This document shows positions 30,338 through 39,118 of a stretch of 64,000 bases of DNA, piece after piece. A program made the translations under genes and the position numbers. Numbering within the stretch: position 1 is the stretch's first letter; each line of letters starts with the position of its first letter. The DNA lies in the NCBI RefSeq assembly GCF_036017915.1, contig NZ_CP107929.1, positions 6,747,001 through 6,811,000 of the forward strand, written 5' to 3'. The notes under the pieces were generated by a model, which saw nothing but the letters and a program-made list of their open reading frames with translations, did no database searches and was not told the DNA's origin. The stretch comes from Micromonospora sp. NBC_00421. Lineage in GTDB: Bacteria > Actinomycetota > Actinomycetes > Mycobacteriales > Micromonosporaceae.

Positions 30338-30359
30338 AAGTCCGCGATCTCCTGTACGC

Positions 30360-30779
30360 ATGCGGATCGGCGAACTGGCCCGGCGGGCCGGGGTGAGCAC
30401 CCGGGCCCTGCGCTACTACGAGGAGCAGGGCCTGCTGCGGCCCGAGCGGCGGTCGAGCGGCTACCGAGACTACGGCGAGCAGGCGCTGACCACGGTGCGG
30501 CACATCCGGCTGCTCCTGTCGGCCGGGCTCGGAACGGCGGTGATCGCCGAGATCCTGCCCTGCGTGCCGGACGACACCACGGTGCTCGCCCCCACCTGCC
30601 CCGAGCTGCTGGACGGCCTCGCCGAGGAGCGGGCGCGGATCACCGCGTCCATGCAGCGGCTGGCCGCGGCCCGGGACATCCTCGACGCCCTCATCGCCAC
30701 CGGGACGCCTCCCGCCGGCCGGGAGGCGGTCGTCGCGGCCCGTGGTGGCGGCGGGCGGGGCGGGGGTCAGGAGATGTAG
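30360..30779 (+). CDS. MerR-family transcriptional regulator
   Basis: A protein of 139 residues. The winged helix-turn-helix starts at residue 1 (MRIGELARRAGVSTRALRYYEEQGLL), followed by the coiled dimer helix (RARITASMQRLAAARDILDAL). There is no metal-binding Cys pair of the MerR/CueR kind. A single Cys pair in ILPCVPDDTTVLAPTCPE could be redox-active, but that is speculation. Together with the operator at 30314-30337 and the divergent oxidoreductase it forms a classical MerR divergon. Its 3' end overlaps the convergent PH-domain gene by 13 bases. Confidence 0.9.
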   Translation: MRIGELARRAGVSTRALRYYEEQGLLRPERRSSGYRDYGEQALTTVRHIRLLLSAGLGTAVIAEILPCVPDDTTVLAPTCPELLDGLAEERARITASMQRLAAARDILDALIATGTPPAGREAVVAARGGGGRGGGQEM

Positions 30780-31129
30780 TGCAGGATCACGTTGTGCACG
30801 TGGTGGCTCTTCTGCGCGCCGCGGAACTCCACCTCGTAGGTGTGGGTGCCGACGTGAACCGCGATCGAGCCGGTGGAGAAGAACTCCCCGCCCCAGGACT
30901 TGTTGCTCACCACGCTCACACTGGTGATCTTCGAGTACGGGATGCTGGTGATCGCGTACTTCTTCCCCACGAACGAGCGGTCCTGGATGATCACCCGCCG
31001 GTCGGTCAGGCCGATGAACCCGGTGCCGGTGCCGACGGCGTCGTAGACGGCGATGATCTGTTCCCCGTCGAGCAGTCCACTCTGGATCTGCTGGAACTGC
31101 TCCTTGCGGTCGTACGTCGCATTTGCCAT
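30767..31129 (-). CDS. PH-domain-like small protein
   Basis: A protein of 120 residues, cytoplasmic, with a bacterial pleckstrin-homology fold signature: LLDGEQIIAVYDAVGTGTGFIGLTD, RRVIIQDRSF and ITSIPYSKITSVSV. Such bPH proteins form oligomers, but their roles are mostly unknown. The ATG at 31129 gives MANATYDRKEQF. The last 13 bases overlap the convergent merR gene. Confidence 0.85.
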   Translation of the reverse strand: MANATYDRKEQFQQIQSGLLDGEQIIAVYDAVGTGTGFIGLTDRRVIIQDRSFVGKKYAITSIPYSKITSVSVVSNKSWGGEFFSTGSIAVHVGTHTYEVEFRGAQKSHHVHNVILHYIS

Positions 31130-31240
31130 GGATCCCACGGTAGGAGACGCCCGCCAGCATCGGCCCTTCCCCGCTGGTTGGTCCGGTCGACTAGTCTCGC
31201 CATGCCTGGCCAGACGCGGGCGACGGGGGAGGGAAGCGGC

Positions 31241-32419
31241 GTGACCAGCGAACGTTCCGAGACGCCATCCACCGGCGAGGCGCGGCCGGAGCCGGTGCCG
31301 GCACCGACAGGTGACGAGAGTGCGGCCCTGGCCCGCCGGGCGTCCGCCACCCCGGTGCCGACCGGTGGTGAGGACGCGGCCCCGGCCCGCCAACCGGGTT
31401 CCACAGCCGTGCCCGACTGGGAACCCTGGCCGCAGCCGCCGGCCGTCCGGGGCCGGCTGAACCGGCTGGCCGTCGCCACCCTGGTGTTCGGCCTGCTCGG
31501 TGGCGTACTCGCCGCCGTCACCGCCGGGTTCGCGTTGCGTCGGATCAGGCGGGACGGCGAGCGGGGGAAGGGCCTGGTGGTCGCCGGGCTGGTGCTGTTC
31601 GGCGGATGGGTGCTGGCCGGTCTGGTGGCCCTGGGCATCGTGTTCACCGGCTCCGACCCCGGCACCGGTCTGCGCGGGCTGCGGGTGGGGGACTGCTTCC
31701 GGATCCCCACCGGCGCCACCGCCAGCCGGACCGCACCCGAGCAGGTCACCCGGGTGGCGTGCGACACCCCACACCAGGCCGAGTACGTCGACGACTTCCC
31801 GGCGTACGAACGCTCCGCCGACGAGCGGTATCCCGGCGCGGCGGTGCTCTCCCAGCGGGCGGAGGCGCTCTGCCGGCAGCGGCAGCGCAGCTACGTGGTG
31901 GACCCGCTGGGGTTGCCCGCCGAGGTGCGGTTGAGCTGGTACCTGCCGACCCGGGTCGACTGGTCCACCGACCCCACGATCACCTGCTACCTGACCGCCC
32001 CGACCGCCCTGTCCCGGCCGCTGCGGATGGACACCACGGTGCTCGACCCGGCACAGCTCGGCTACCTGCTGGCCAGCCGGGAGTGGACCGAGACGCGGGC
32101 GGCGCTGGTGGCCGGCGCACAGACCAGCCCACCGGCCACCCTCCGGGACGCGGTCCGGAGGGCCGAGACCATCCACACCGACATGTGGTTCCGACTGCGC
32201 AGGGAGCCCTGGCCGGAGGCGGTCCGGCCGGCGATGGAGCGGTTGCTCACCGAGATGGAGCAGGACGAACCGGCCTGGCGGGACGCCGACGGTGAGCCGG
32301 ACCAGGGCCGACTGCTCCAGGTCGTCGCGCAGGCCGGGCAGCACCCGGACCCGGCCACCGAGCTGGCCGTACGCCAGGCCCTGGGGTTGCCCACCGCGCA
32401 GGGGGAGCCGATGCGGTGA
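31241..32419 (+). CDS. DUF4190/septum-formation-like membrane protein
   Basis: A protein of 392 residues. A disordered Pro/Ala/Thr-rich N-terminus (about 1-75) is followed by two membrane segments (about 80-105 and 118-140) in the DUF4190 arrangement (LATLVFGLLGG...IRRDGERGKGLVVAGLVL). An external domain then carries GLRVGDCFRIP, VACDTPHQAEYVDDF and ITCYL, the Cys-containing pattern of the septum-formation family. The GTG at 31241 follows a strong GGGAGGGAAG site, whereas an ATG at 31202 has none. The role is unknown, possibly envelope or division-related. Confidence 0.78.
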   Translation: MTSERSETPSTGEARPEPVPAPTGDESAALARRASATPVPTGGEDAAPARQPGSTAVPDWEPWPQPPAVRGRLNRLAVATLVFGLLGGVLAAVTAGFALRRIRRDGERGKGLVVAGLVLFGGWVLAGLVALGIVFTGSDPGTGLRGLRVGDCFRIPTGATASRTAPEQVTRVACDTPHQAEYVDDFPAYERSADERYPGAAVLSQRAEALCRQRQRSYVVDPLGLPAEVRLSWYLPTRVDWSTDPTITCYLTAPTALSRPLRMDTTVLDPAQLGYLLASREWTETRAALVAGAQTSPPATLRDAVRRAETIHTDMWFRLRREPWPEAVRPAMERLLTEMEQDEPAWRDADGEPDQGRLLQVVAQAGQHPDPATELAVRQALGLPTAQGEPMR

Positions 32420-32427
32420 CCCGCACC

Positions 32428-32736
32428 TCAGTGCTCCGTCACCGCGCGGTACGCGTCCTCGATCCGGGCGGCGAGCAGCACCTCACCCTCGGTGAGCGGT
32501 TCCCCGTCCCCGTGCCCCACCCGGATCCGCGTCTCGGTGTCCCGCCGGCTGATGTCCGGCCGCAACCGCAGCGCGTCCGCGACGACCTTGACCCGTTCGG
32601 TGAGCGCCGCGTGCTGGGCGTCGTCCATCACCAGGGTGCGCCGGATCTGCTCACCGTCGCGGGTCCACCCGTGCAGGAGCGTGAGGGCGTCACTGAGATA
32701 GTCGTGCTTGGTTCGACTGGTGAACAGCGCGCGCAT
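32428..32736 (-). CDS. Pterin-4a-carbinolamine dehydratase-like protein
   Basis: A protein of 102 residues. The overall pattern (GWTRDGEQIRRTLVMDD, HAALTERVKVVADAL, LTEGEVLLAARIEDAY) matches the PCD/DCoH fold. The catalytic HHP motif is replaced by RLRPDI, so dehydratase activity is unlikely and a scaffold or dimerisation role is possible. The ATG at 32736 has GGGAGG eight bases upstream. It is convergent with the DUF4190 gene and divergent from a Nudix gene. Confidence 0.55.
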   Translation of the reverse strand: MRALFTSRTKHDYLSDALTLLHGWTRDGEQIRRTLVMDDAQHAALTERVKVVADALRLRPDISRRDTETRIRVGHGDGEPLTEGEVLLAARIEDAYRAVTEH

Positions 32737-32918
32737 CACCGCACCTCCCAGGCGCCGTTGCCGGCTTGTGGCCAAATCGTCGCCGTCCCGTGTCCTCGTG
32801 GTGTCACCAGTCTGTCGACCTGACGGCGGTGTGTCCACGCCCACACTTCCGTCTCTTATTGGCCTACCGGTCGGCGACGGTACCCAAAACGACTATTGAT
32901 CTGGCACGCTGGACGCCC

Positions 32919-33359
32919 GTGCAGACCGAACGGTGTAGCGGTAACGGACAGGCCGACCGGCGCGAGCCGAAGGTGGTCGTGGGCGCGGCGATCATCTCCG
33001 CCGGGCGGGTGCTCGCCTGCGCGCGTACCGCGCCGCCCGAGGTGGCCGGCATGTTCGAGTTCCCCGGCGGCAAGGTCGAGCCGGGCGAGAGCGAGACGGC
33101 GGCGCTGATCCGCGAGTGCGCCGAGGAGTTGGCCGTCCGGGTGGAGATCGGCGACCGGGTCGGCCGGGACGTCCGGATGGCCCACGGCCGGTCGGTGCTC
33201 AAGGTGTACGCGGCCCGCCTGCTGCACGGCGACCAGCCGCGCGCGCTGGAGCACTCCGCGATGCGCTGGCTCGCCGCCGGTGAGCTGCACAGCGTCACCT
33301 GGCTCCCCGCCGATGCCCCCATCGTCGCCGCCCTCCGCCCGCTGCTGGACTCCGACTGA
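32919..33359 (+). CDS. Nudix hydrolase, MutT-like
   Basis: A protein of 146 residues. The Nudix box spans about residues 50-72: GKVEPGESETAALIRECAEE, with the Gly, Glu, Arg-Glu and Glu-Glu positions intact. GMFEFPGGKVE before it and the short C-terminal WLAAGEL are typical of 8-oxo-dGTP pyrophosphatases of the MutT/CTP-pyrophosphohydrolase group. The likely role is cleaning oxidised nucleotides. The start is the GTG at 32919. Confidence 0.88.
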   Translation: MQTERCSGNGQADRREPKVVVGAAIISAGRVLACARTAPPEVAGMFEFPGGKVEPGESETAALIRECAEELAVRVEIGDRVGRDVRMAHGRSVLKVYAARLLHGDQPRALEHSAMRWLAAGELHSVTWLPADAPIVAALRPLLDSD

Positions 33360-33387
33360 CCGGGCCGGACACCCGGCCGGAACGGGA

Positions 33388-33418
33388 CGGGGGCCGACGG
33401 CTTCCGCCGTGGCCCCCG
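33388..33418. terminator. Bidirectional hairpin between Nudix gene and sdhB
   Basis: A 14-bp stem (33388-33401 with 33406-33418) with one bulged base and a 4-base loop lies between two convergent genes. Confidence 0.6.
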
Positions 33419-33454
33419 CCGCCTGTCGTGCCGCTTACCGCCTGTCGCGTGGCG

Positions 33455-34543
33455 TCAGTGCCTGTCACCCTCGCCCGAGGGCTTCTCGTCCTGCTTCGGG
33501 TGGGCGAAGTTGAGGTGCTCCGGCGGCAGCGGGAAGGTGAGGTCGTCGCCGAACGGCGACGGGGCCGCCGCCCGGTCGAAGGTCAACTCCGTCAGCGGGA
33601 GCCGGCCCCGGTCGTCGACCGCCGGCATGGTCGGGTGCGGGACCTCGCGGTGCCAGTTCACGCCCTGCTGCGCCTGGGCCTCCGCGCCCGGGTCGCCGGA
33701 GCCGCCGGCGTGCGAGTGGACCCCAGTCTGACGAGCGCCGCTGTGCACCGCGGACCCCTTTCCCGCGCTGTTCGCGGTGCTCTGGGGCGTCTCGCCCCGA
33801 CGGAAGATCTTGCTACCGAGCCATACCAGGGGATCGTACCTGCGGTCGACGACCCGTTCCTTCATGGGGATGATCCCGTTGTCGGTGATCTTGATGTGCT
33901 CGGGGCAGACCTCGGTGCAGCACTTGGTGATGTTGCAGAAGCCGAGCCCCTGCTCCTGCTGCGCGTACTGCTTGCGGTCGGTCTTCGCGTCCAGCGGGTG
34001 CATGTCCAGCTCGGCGGCCCGGATGAAGAACCGGGGCCCGGAGAAAGCCGGCTTGTTCTCCTCGTGGTCGCGGATCACGTGACAGACGTTCTGGCACAGG
34101 AAACACTCGATGCACTTGCGGAACTCCTGCGAGCGCTCCACGTCGACCTGCTGCATCCGGTACTCGCCAGGGGCCAGGTCGGCCGGCGGGGCGAAGGCCG
34201 GCGTCTCCCGGGCCTTCTCGTAGTTGAACGAGACGTCCGTGACCAGGTCCCGGATCACCGGAAAGGTCCGCAGCGGGGTGACCGTGACGGTCTCGGTCTC
34301 CTCGAACGTCGACATCCGGGTCATGCAGCTCAGCCGCGGCTTACCGTTGATCTCCATCGAGCAGGAGCCGCACTTGCCCGCCTTGCAGTTCCACCGGCAG
34401 GCCAGATCAGGCGCGTCGGTGGCCTGGAGCCGGTGGATGACGTCGAGGACGACCTCGCCCTCGTTCACCTCGACCGAGTAGTCCTGGAGGTCACCGCCGG
34501 TCTCGTCGCCCCGCCAGATGCGGAACTCCCTCTTGCTTCCCAT
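33455..34543 (-). CDS. sdhB: Succinate dehydrogenase iron-sulfur subunit, C-terminally extended
   Basis: A protein of 362 residues. The 2Fe-2S domain has CRWNCKAGKCGSC near 49-61 and a later Cys, and the 4Fe-4S/3Fe-4S domain has CIECFLCQNVCHV near 143 and CCTEVCPEHI near 206. It passes electrons from SdhA to the membrane subunit. Homologues I know (for example mycobacterial Sdh1) end around residue 250. Here about 110 more residues follow, hydrophilic, rich in Gly/Ala/His/Pro, ending KPSGEGDRH. The ATG overlaps the sdhA stop. The extension may be a disordered tail or a new partner-binding region. Confidence 0.92.
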   Translation of the reverse strand: MGSKREFRIWRGDETGGDLQDYSVEVNEGEVVLDVIHRLQATDAPDLACRWNCKAGKCGSCSMEINGKPRLSCMTRMSTFEETETVTVTPLRTFPVIRDLVTDVSFNYEKARETPAFAPPADLAPGEYRMQQVDVERSQEFRKCIECFLCQNVCHVIRDHEENKPAFSGPRFFIRAAELDMHPLDAKTDRKQYAQQEQGLGFCNITKCCTEVCPEHIKITDNGIIPMKERVVDRRYDPLVWLGSKIFRRGETPQSTANSAGKGSAVHSGARQTGVHSHAGGSGDPGAEAQAQQGVNWHREVPHPTMPAVDDRGRLPLTELTFDRAAAPSPFGDDLTFPLPPEHLNFAHPKQDEKPSGEGDRH

Positions 34544-36474
34544 CAGTTGCTCGCCTCCTCGGTGAGGGCGTCGAAGTCGGCCAGCTCCTCGTCGGTCAGG
34601 TACTTGCCCAGCTCGGTACGGTCGAAGAGGCCGATCAGCTCGGCCCGCATCTTCGGTAGCGGCTTGTGCTCCAGGCGTACGGTGTCGCCGTCCAGCGCAC
34701 AGACCAGGTTGACCCGACGCCACCTGGGGTCCATCGTCGGGAAGTCCTCCCGGGTGTGCCCGCCGCGCGACTCCTGCCGCTCCAGCGCCGCCTTCGCGGT
34801 GCACTCCGAGACGACGAGCATGTTGCGCAGGTCAAGCGCCAGGTGCCAGCCCGGGTTGTAGCGTCTGCCGCCGACCGCGCTCACCTTCGCCACCCGCTCC
34901 CGCAGCTCGGTCAACCGGCGCAGGGCGTCGACCAGCTCGCCCTCCCGCCGGATGATCCCGACCAGATCCCCCATCACCGCCTGGAGGTCCTGCTGGAGGG
35001 TGTACGGGTTCTCCCCGGTGTCCCGCTGCAACGGCGCCAGCGCCGTCTCCACGGCGGTCTCCACCGCGCCCACCGGCACCTTCGGCCGCGAGGCCAACTG
35101 ATCGGTGTACGACGCCGCGTGCCCGCCCGCCCGCTTGCCGAAGACCAGCAGGTCGGACAGGGAGTTGCCACCCAACCGGTTGGAGCCGTGCATGCCACCG
35201 GAGACCTCACCGGCAGCGAACAGCCCGTGCACCGTGCCGTGCGCGGCCCCGGAGTCCGGGTCCACCTCGACGCCGCCCATCACGTAGTGACAGGTCGGCC
35301 CGACCTCCATCGGCTCGGCCGTGATGTCGACGTCGGCCAGCTCCTTGAACTGGTGGTACATCGACGGCAGCCGGCGCCGGATCTCCTCGGCCGAACGTCG
35401 GGAGGCGATGTCCAGGAAGACGCCACCGGCAGGCGTACCCCGACCGGCCTTGACCTCGCTGTTGATCGCGCGGGCGACCTCGTCGCGGGGAAGCAGCTCC
35501 GGCGGGCGTCGGTTGTTGTCCGGGTCGGTGTACCAGCGGTCCGCCTCCTCCTCGGTCTCCGCGTACTGCTTGCGGAAGACGTCGGGGACGTAGTCGAACA
35601 TGAACCGCTTGCCGTCGGAGTTCTTCAGCACGCCGCCGTCGCCGCGTACCGACTCGGTGACCAGGATGCCCTTCACCGAGGGCGGCCAGACCATGCCGGT
35701 CGGGTGGAACTGGAGGAACTCCATGTTGATCAGCGTGGCCCCGGCCCGCAGGGCCAGCGCGTGCCCGTCCCCGGTGTACTCCCACGAGTTCGAGGTGACC
35801 TTGTAGGACCGGCCGACGCCGCCGGTGGCCAGCACCACCGCCGGGGCCTCGAAGAGGATGAACTCCCCGGACTCCCGGTAGTAGCCGAACGCGCCGGCGA
35901 TCCTGTGGCCGTCCGTCCCGGCGCCGTCGAGCAGCAGCTCGGTGATGGTGGTCTCGGAGAAGACCTTGATCCGGGCCTCGTAGTCGCCGAGGTCGCGCTT
36001 GTCCTCCTGCTGCAGGGAGACGATCTTCTGCTGGAGGGTGCGGATCAGCTCCAGGCCGGTCCGGTCGCCGACGTGCGCCAACCGCGGGTACTCGTGCCCG
36101 CCGAAGTTGCGCTGGGAGATCTTCCCGTCCTTGGTCCGGTCGAAGAGCGCCCCGTACGTCTCCAGCTCCCAGATCCGCTGCGGCGACTCCTTCGCGTGCA
36201 GCTCGGCCATCCGGAAGTTGTTGAGGAACTTGCCGCCGCGCATGGTGTCGCGGAAGTGCACCTGCCAGTTGTCCCGGCTGTTCACGTTCCCCATCGCGGC
36301 TGCCGCGCCGCCCTCGGCCATCACGGTGTGCGCCTTGCCGAAGAGCGACTTGGAGATGATCGCGGTCTTCTTGCCGGCGAGCCGGGCCTCGATCGCCGCG
36401 CGCAGGCCGGCGCCGCCGGCTCCGATCACGACGACGTCGTAGTGGTGTCGTTCGATGCGAGTGGTAGTGGTCAT
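34543..36474 (-). CDS. sdhA: Succinate dehydrogenase flavoprotein subunit
   Basis: A protein of 643 residues. The FAD site is VVIGAGGAGLRAAIEA at residues 15-30. The covalent-FAD His lies in GKAHTVMAEGG, the substrate/active-site region has GVLVTE-like (GILVTESVRGDGG) and HGSNRLGGNSLSDLLVFGKRAG, and the C-terminal helical domain is complete. It oxidises succinate to fumarate in the Krebs cycle. It lies between sdhC and sdhB in the order sdhC-sdhA-sdhB, as in the mycobacterial Sdh1 operon. Confidence 0.95.
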   Translation of the reverse strand: MTTTTRIERHHYDVVVIGAGGAGLRAAIEARLAGKKTAIISKSLFGKAHTVMAEGGAAAAMGNVNSRDNWQVHFRDTMRGGKFLNNFRMAELHAKESPQRIWELETYGALFDRTKDGKISQRNFGGHEYPRLAHVGDRTGLELIRTLQQKIVSLQQEDKRDLGDYEARIKVFSETTITELLLDGAGTDGHRIAGAFGYYRESGEFILFEAPAVVLATGGVGRSYKVTSNSWEYTGDGHALALRAGATLINMEFLQFHPTGMVWPPSVKGILVTESVRGDGGVLKNSDGKRFMFDYVPDVFRKQYAETEEEADRWYTDPDNNRRPPELLPRDEVARAINSEVKAGRGTPAGGVFLDIASRRSAEEIRRRLPSMYHQFKELADVDITAEPMEVGPTCHYVMGGVEVDPDSGAAHGTVHGLFAAGEVSGGMHGSNRLGGNSLSDLLVFGKRAGGHAASYTDQLASRPKVPVGAVETAVETALAPLQRDTGENPYTLQQDLQAVMGDLVGIIRREGELVDALRRLTELRERVAKVSAVGGRRYNPGWHLALDLRNMLVVSECTAKAALERQESRGGHTREDFPTMDPRWRRVNLVCALDGDTVRLEHKPLPKMRAELIGLFDRTELGKYLTDEELADFDALTEEASN

Positions 36475-36487
36475 GTCGGCGCGCCCT

Positions 36488-37294
36488 CTAGTTGATGAAC
36501 CGCAGGTCGGTGAACCAGCCGGCGGCGATGGCCATCACGTAGAAGTCGGTGAAGGCCAGCGTGCCGAGGGTGATCCAGGCGAGCTGCATGTGCCGGGTGT
36601 TCAGCTTGGACACGAACGTCCAGGCCCGGTACCGCACCGGGTGCGCGGAGAAGTGCTTCAGCCGGCCGCCGATGATGTGCCGGCAGGAGTGGCAGGAGAT
36701 CGTGTACGCCCAGAGCATCACCACGTTGACCAGCAGGATGATGTTGCCCAGCCCGAAGCCGAAACCCTCCGGGGAGTGGAAGGCCAGGACCGCGTCCCAG
36801 GTGTTGATCAGCGAGATGATCGCGGCGGCGTAGAAGAAGTAGCGGTGCAGGTTCTGCCCGAGCAGCGGGAACCGGGTCTCCCCGGAGTAGGACTTGTGCC
36901 CGTCCGGCACCGCACAGGCCGGCGGCGACAACCAGAACGACCGGTAGTACGCCTTGCGGTAGTAGTAGCAGGTGAGCCGGAACAGCAGCAGGAACGGCAG
37001 GGTCAGCGCCGCGTCCGGGATGATCCACCAGCCGGGCAGGAAGCTGCCGAAGTGCGAGGAGCCCTCGACACATCTGTCGGTCACACAGGGGGAGTAGAAC
37101 GGGGTCAGGTAGTGGTACTGGTCCACCCAGTACCACTTGTGCATGAACACCCGGACGGTCGCGTACGCCACCCAGGCGCTGAGCCCGACGACGGTGATCA
37201 GGGGGGCGAACCACCAGCGGTCGGTTCGCAACGTCTTCGCCGCGATGGCGGCGCGCGCCCGCGCACCCCGCGGCTTCGTTGCCGTTGATGTCAT
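36488..37294 (-). CDS. sdhC: Succinate dehydrogenase membrane subunit, Sdh1-type
   Basis: A protein of 268 residues with about five membrane helices (first about 25-45). It corresponds in length and order to the large anchor of the mycobacterial Sdh1 type, which is reported to hold a Rieske-like 2Fe-2S cluster. Two Cys/His-containing segments stand out: SPCVTDRC near residue 70 and TISCHSCRHI near 204. They could supply metal ligands (inference). The ATG at 37294 follows AGGAAG; longer in-frame codons upstream are Arg-rich and not membrane-like. First gene of the operon. Confidence 0.88.
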   Translation of the reverse strand: MTSTATKPRGARARAAIAAKTLRTDRWWFAPLITVVGLSAWVAYATVRVFMHKWYWVDQYHYLTPFYSPCVTDRCVEGSSHFGSFLPGWWIIPDAALTLPFLLLFRLTCYYYRKAYYRSFWLSPPACAVPDGHKSYSGETRFPLLGQNLHRYFFYAAAIISLINTWDAVLAFHSPEGFGFGLGNIILLVNVVMLWAYTISCHSCRHIIGGRLKHFSAHPVRYRAWTFVSKLNTRHMQLAWITLGTLAFTDFYVMAIAAGWFTDLRFIN

Positions 37295-37663
37295 TCGAGT
37301 CGTCTTCCTGACGGGACGGGCCCTCGCGGGCGGCGGTTCACGTTCCGTGCGGTCAGCGGACCGGCCGGACCGTGTCCACTGCCACGTCTTGCGGCACGCA
37401 GGCGACCGCGCCGGGACATCGGCGCAGCTAAGTGACACACGTTACGCCGATCATCACGGTCGGGCCGCGCAACGCAGTGTCCCGTGTGTCCCGCACCTTG
37501 GAAAGACCCGAGCCATGATCGTTTTACCGTCGGCCGTCGGCCGTCGGCCGTCGTGGCGTTGCCGGCGGGCTGCGCGGCAGGTCGGCGTGCGGTGTGTGGC
37601 GGTGCGGTGTGTGGCGGTGCGCTGCTGGGCCTGCTTCGGCGCAGACGCGTGGGCGGCGACCGG
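37295..37663. other. Intergenic region upstream of sdh operon
   Basis: It has to hold the sdhCAB promoter (reading left) and any terminator of pmbA, but I see no clear -10/-35 or hairpin. The right half carries two short tandem repeats: the 7-base CCGTCGG about four times (37527-37553) and a 15-base unit twice (37587-37601 and 37602-37616). A 78-codon open frame over the repeats has no family features and is not called. Confidence 0.5.
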
Positions 37664-39118
37664 TCAGCCGGACGCGCCGCCTGTGAAGTTCCACGAGGCC
37701 AGCCGCAGCGGCGGCCCCTCCCACCAGCCGCCGTCGATCCGGTCCGGCTGACGGACCGGCCGCCGGCCGAGGCCGAGCACCGCACCGGGCCCCAACGCCC
37801 GGGGGTACGCCTCGGTGAAGCGGAGGTTCCGTACCGCCCGCACCGGCACGCCGTCCTCCACCAGCCACACCCCGTTGCGGGTCAACCCGGTGATCACCAG
37901 GCTCTTCGGGTCGAGTACCCGGGTGTACCAGAAGTCGCTGACCAGCAGCCCCCGGGCCATCGGTGCGACAAGTGCGGCGGTGTCCGCATCCACCACCGCC
38001 CCCGCCACCGGGCCGTCGGCCGCCGGGCCACCCGCCACCGGGCCGACGGTCGGGACCGGACCGGTCGCCGCGTCGTCCGCCCCGGTGTGGCCGAGCAGGC
38101 GCAGGTTGCGCGGGACCGGGCCGAAGGTGGACCCGCCGGGCGTCCCGTGACCGGTCGACGTGGTGCCCGCCCCGGCGGCGCTGCGCCGGTCGTGGGCCAC
38201 CCCGCGGGTGGTGCCCGCCTCGACCAGGGTGAGCGCCCGGCGCGGGGTGCCCTCCAGGTCGAACGGCATCTCGCCGCCGTACGTCGGGTCGTCGACCAGG
38301 GTCACCGCCGGGTCGAACTGGGCGGCGCCGGGGCTGGCGAACGACTGGCGTTCGGTGTGCCGCTTGCCGTTGAAGCCGTACCAGGCGAGATTCTGCAGCA
38401 GGTCGGCCACGGCGGCCGGTTCGAGGACCACCTCGTACCGGCCCGGGGGCAGCTCGACCGGGTCGGCGGCGGCCCGTGCCTTGGCCGCCGCCCGCGCGCC
38501 GAGGGCCGCGCCGTCCAGCCCGTCGAGGCGACCGGCGCAGAGCCGGGCCACCCCGTCCGCGCCACCGGACCGGGCGATGCCGTCCATCGCCGCCTCGGTG
38601 GTCCGCCCCTGCGCCGACTGGCCGGCCGAGTTGACGAACGCCCCCGACCGGTAGGAGGTGCGGCAGTAACCGGCCGCCTCCAACCCGCCCACCGCGTCGA
38701 CGAAGGCGCGGACCCGGTCGGCGCGGGCCGCCGGCTCGGCATAGGCGGTGGCCTCGTCGAGCAGGCCGTTGGAGTGCACCGACGAGGGTGGGGTCAGCCC
38801 CGGCCAGGCCGGGTCGGGCGGGCAGAGCCGGGCTGCGGTGAGGGTGCGCCCGACCAGGGCCCGCAACCCGTCCGGGTCGACCAGGCTGCCGCCACCGGCG
38901 GCCGTCCGGCCGTCGAGGTGCACCCGCAGCCGGACGCTCACCCCCGACTCGGCGACGTTCTGGTGGATGAAGGAGTTGGCGAACCGGGTCAGCGCCAGGT
39001 CGTGCCGGACGACGGTGACCTCGGCCTCGGCGGCCGGTCCGGCCACCTCGCGGACCAGCTCCACCACCCGGGCGGCGACGTCCAGCTCGGTCGCCCCGGC
39101 GTCCCGCAGGCCGGTCAT
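37664..39118 (-). CDS. pmbA: TldD/PmbA-family metalloprotease regulator subunit
   Basis: A protein of 484 residues of the TldE/PmbA type. It lacks the HExxxH metal site, as expected for the non-catalytic partner of TldD. Family blocks include LALTRFANSFIHQNVAESG and the late TGLTRNGVWLVEDGVPVRAVRNLRFTEAYP. Residues around 345-400 hold a Gly/Pro/Ala-rich insert (TGPVPTVGPVAGGP...). The ATG overlaps the tldD stop. TldD/PmbA complexes cut unfolded peptides and process some modified peptides. No precursor peptide gene is seen nearby. Confidence 0.88.
   Translation of the reverse strand: MTGLRDAGATELDVAARVVELVREVAGPAAEAEVTVVRHDLALTRFANSFIHQNVAESGVSVRLRVHLDGRTAAGGGSLVDPDGLRALVGRTLTAARLCPPDPAWPGLTPPSSVHSNGLLDEATAYAEPAARADRVRAFVDAVGGLEAAGYCRTSYRSGAFVNSAGQSAQGRTTEAAMDGIARSGGADGVARLCAGRLDGLDGAALGARAAAKARAAADPVELPPGRYEVVLEPAAVADLLQNLAWYGFNGKRHTERQSFASPGAAQFDPAVTLVDDPTYGGEMPFDLEGTPRRALTLVEAGTTRGVAHDRRSAAGAGTTSTGHGTPGGSTFGPVPRNLRLLGHTGADDAATGPVPTVGPVAGGPAADGPVAGAVVDADTAALVAPMARGLLVSDFWYTRVLDPKSLVITGLTRNGVWLVEDGVPVRAVRNLRFTEAYPRALGPGAVLGLGRRPVRQPDRIDGGWWEGPPLRLASWNFTGGASG

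Noticed and set aside
37515..37751. Open frame of 78 codons with VRCVAVRCVAV repeats
   Set aside because: It arises from short tandem DNA repeats and overlaps the end of pmbA on the other strand. It has no ribosome site.
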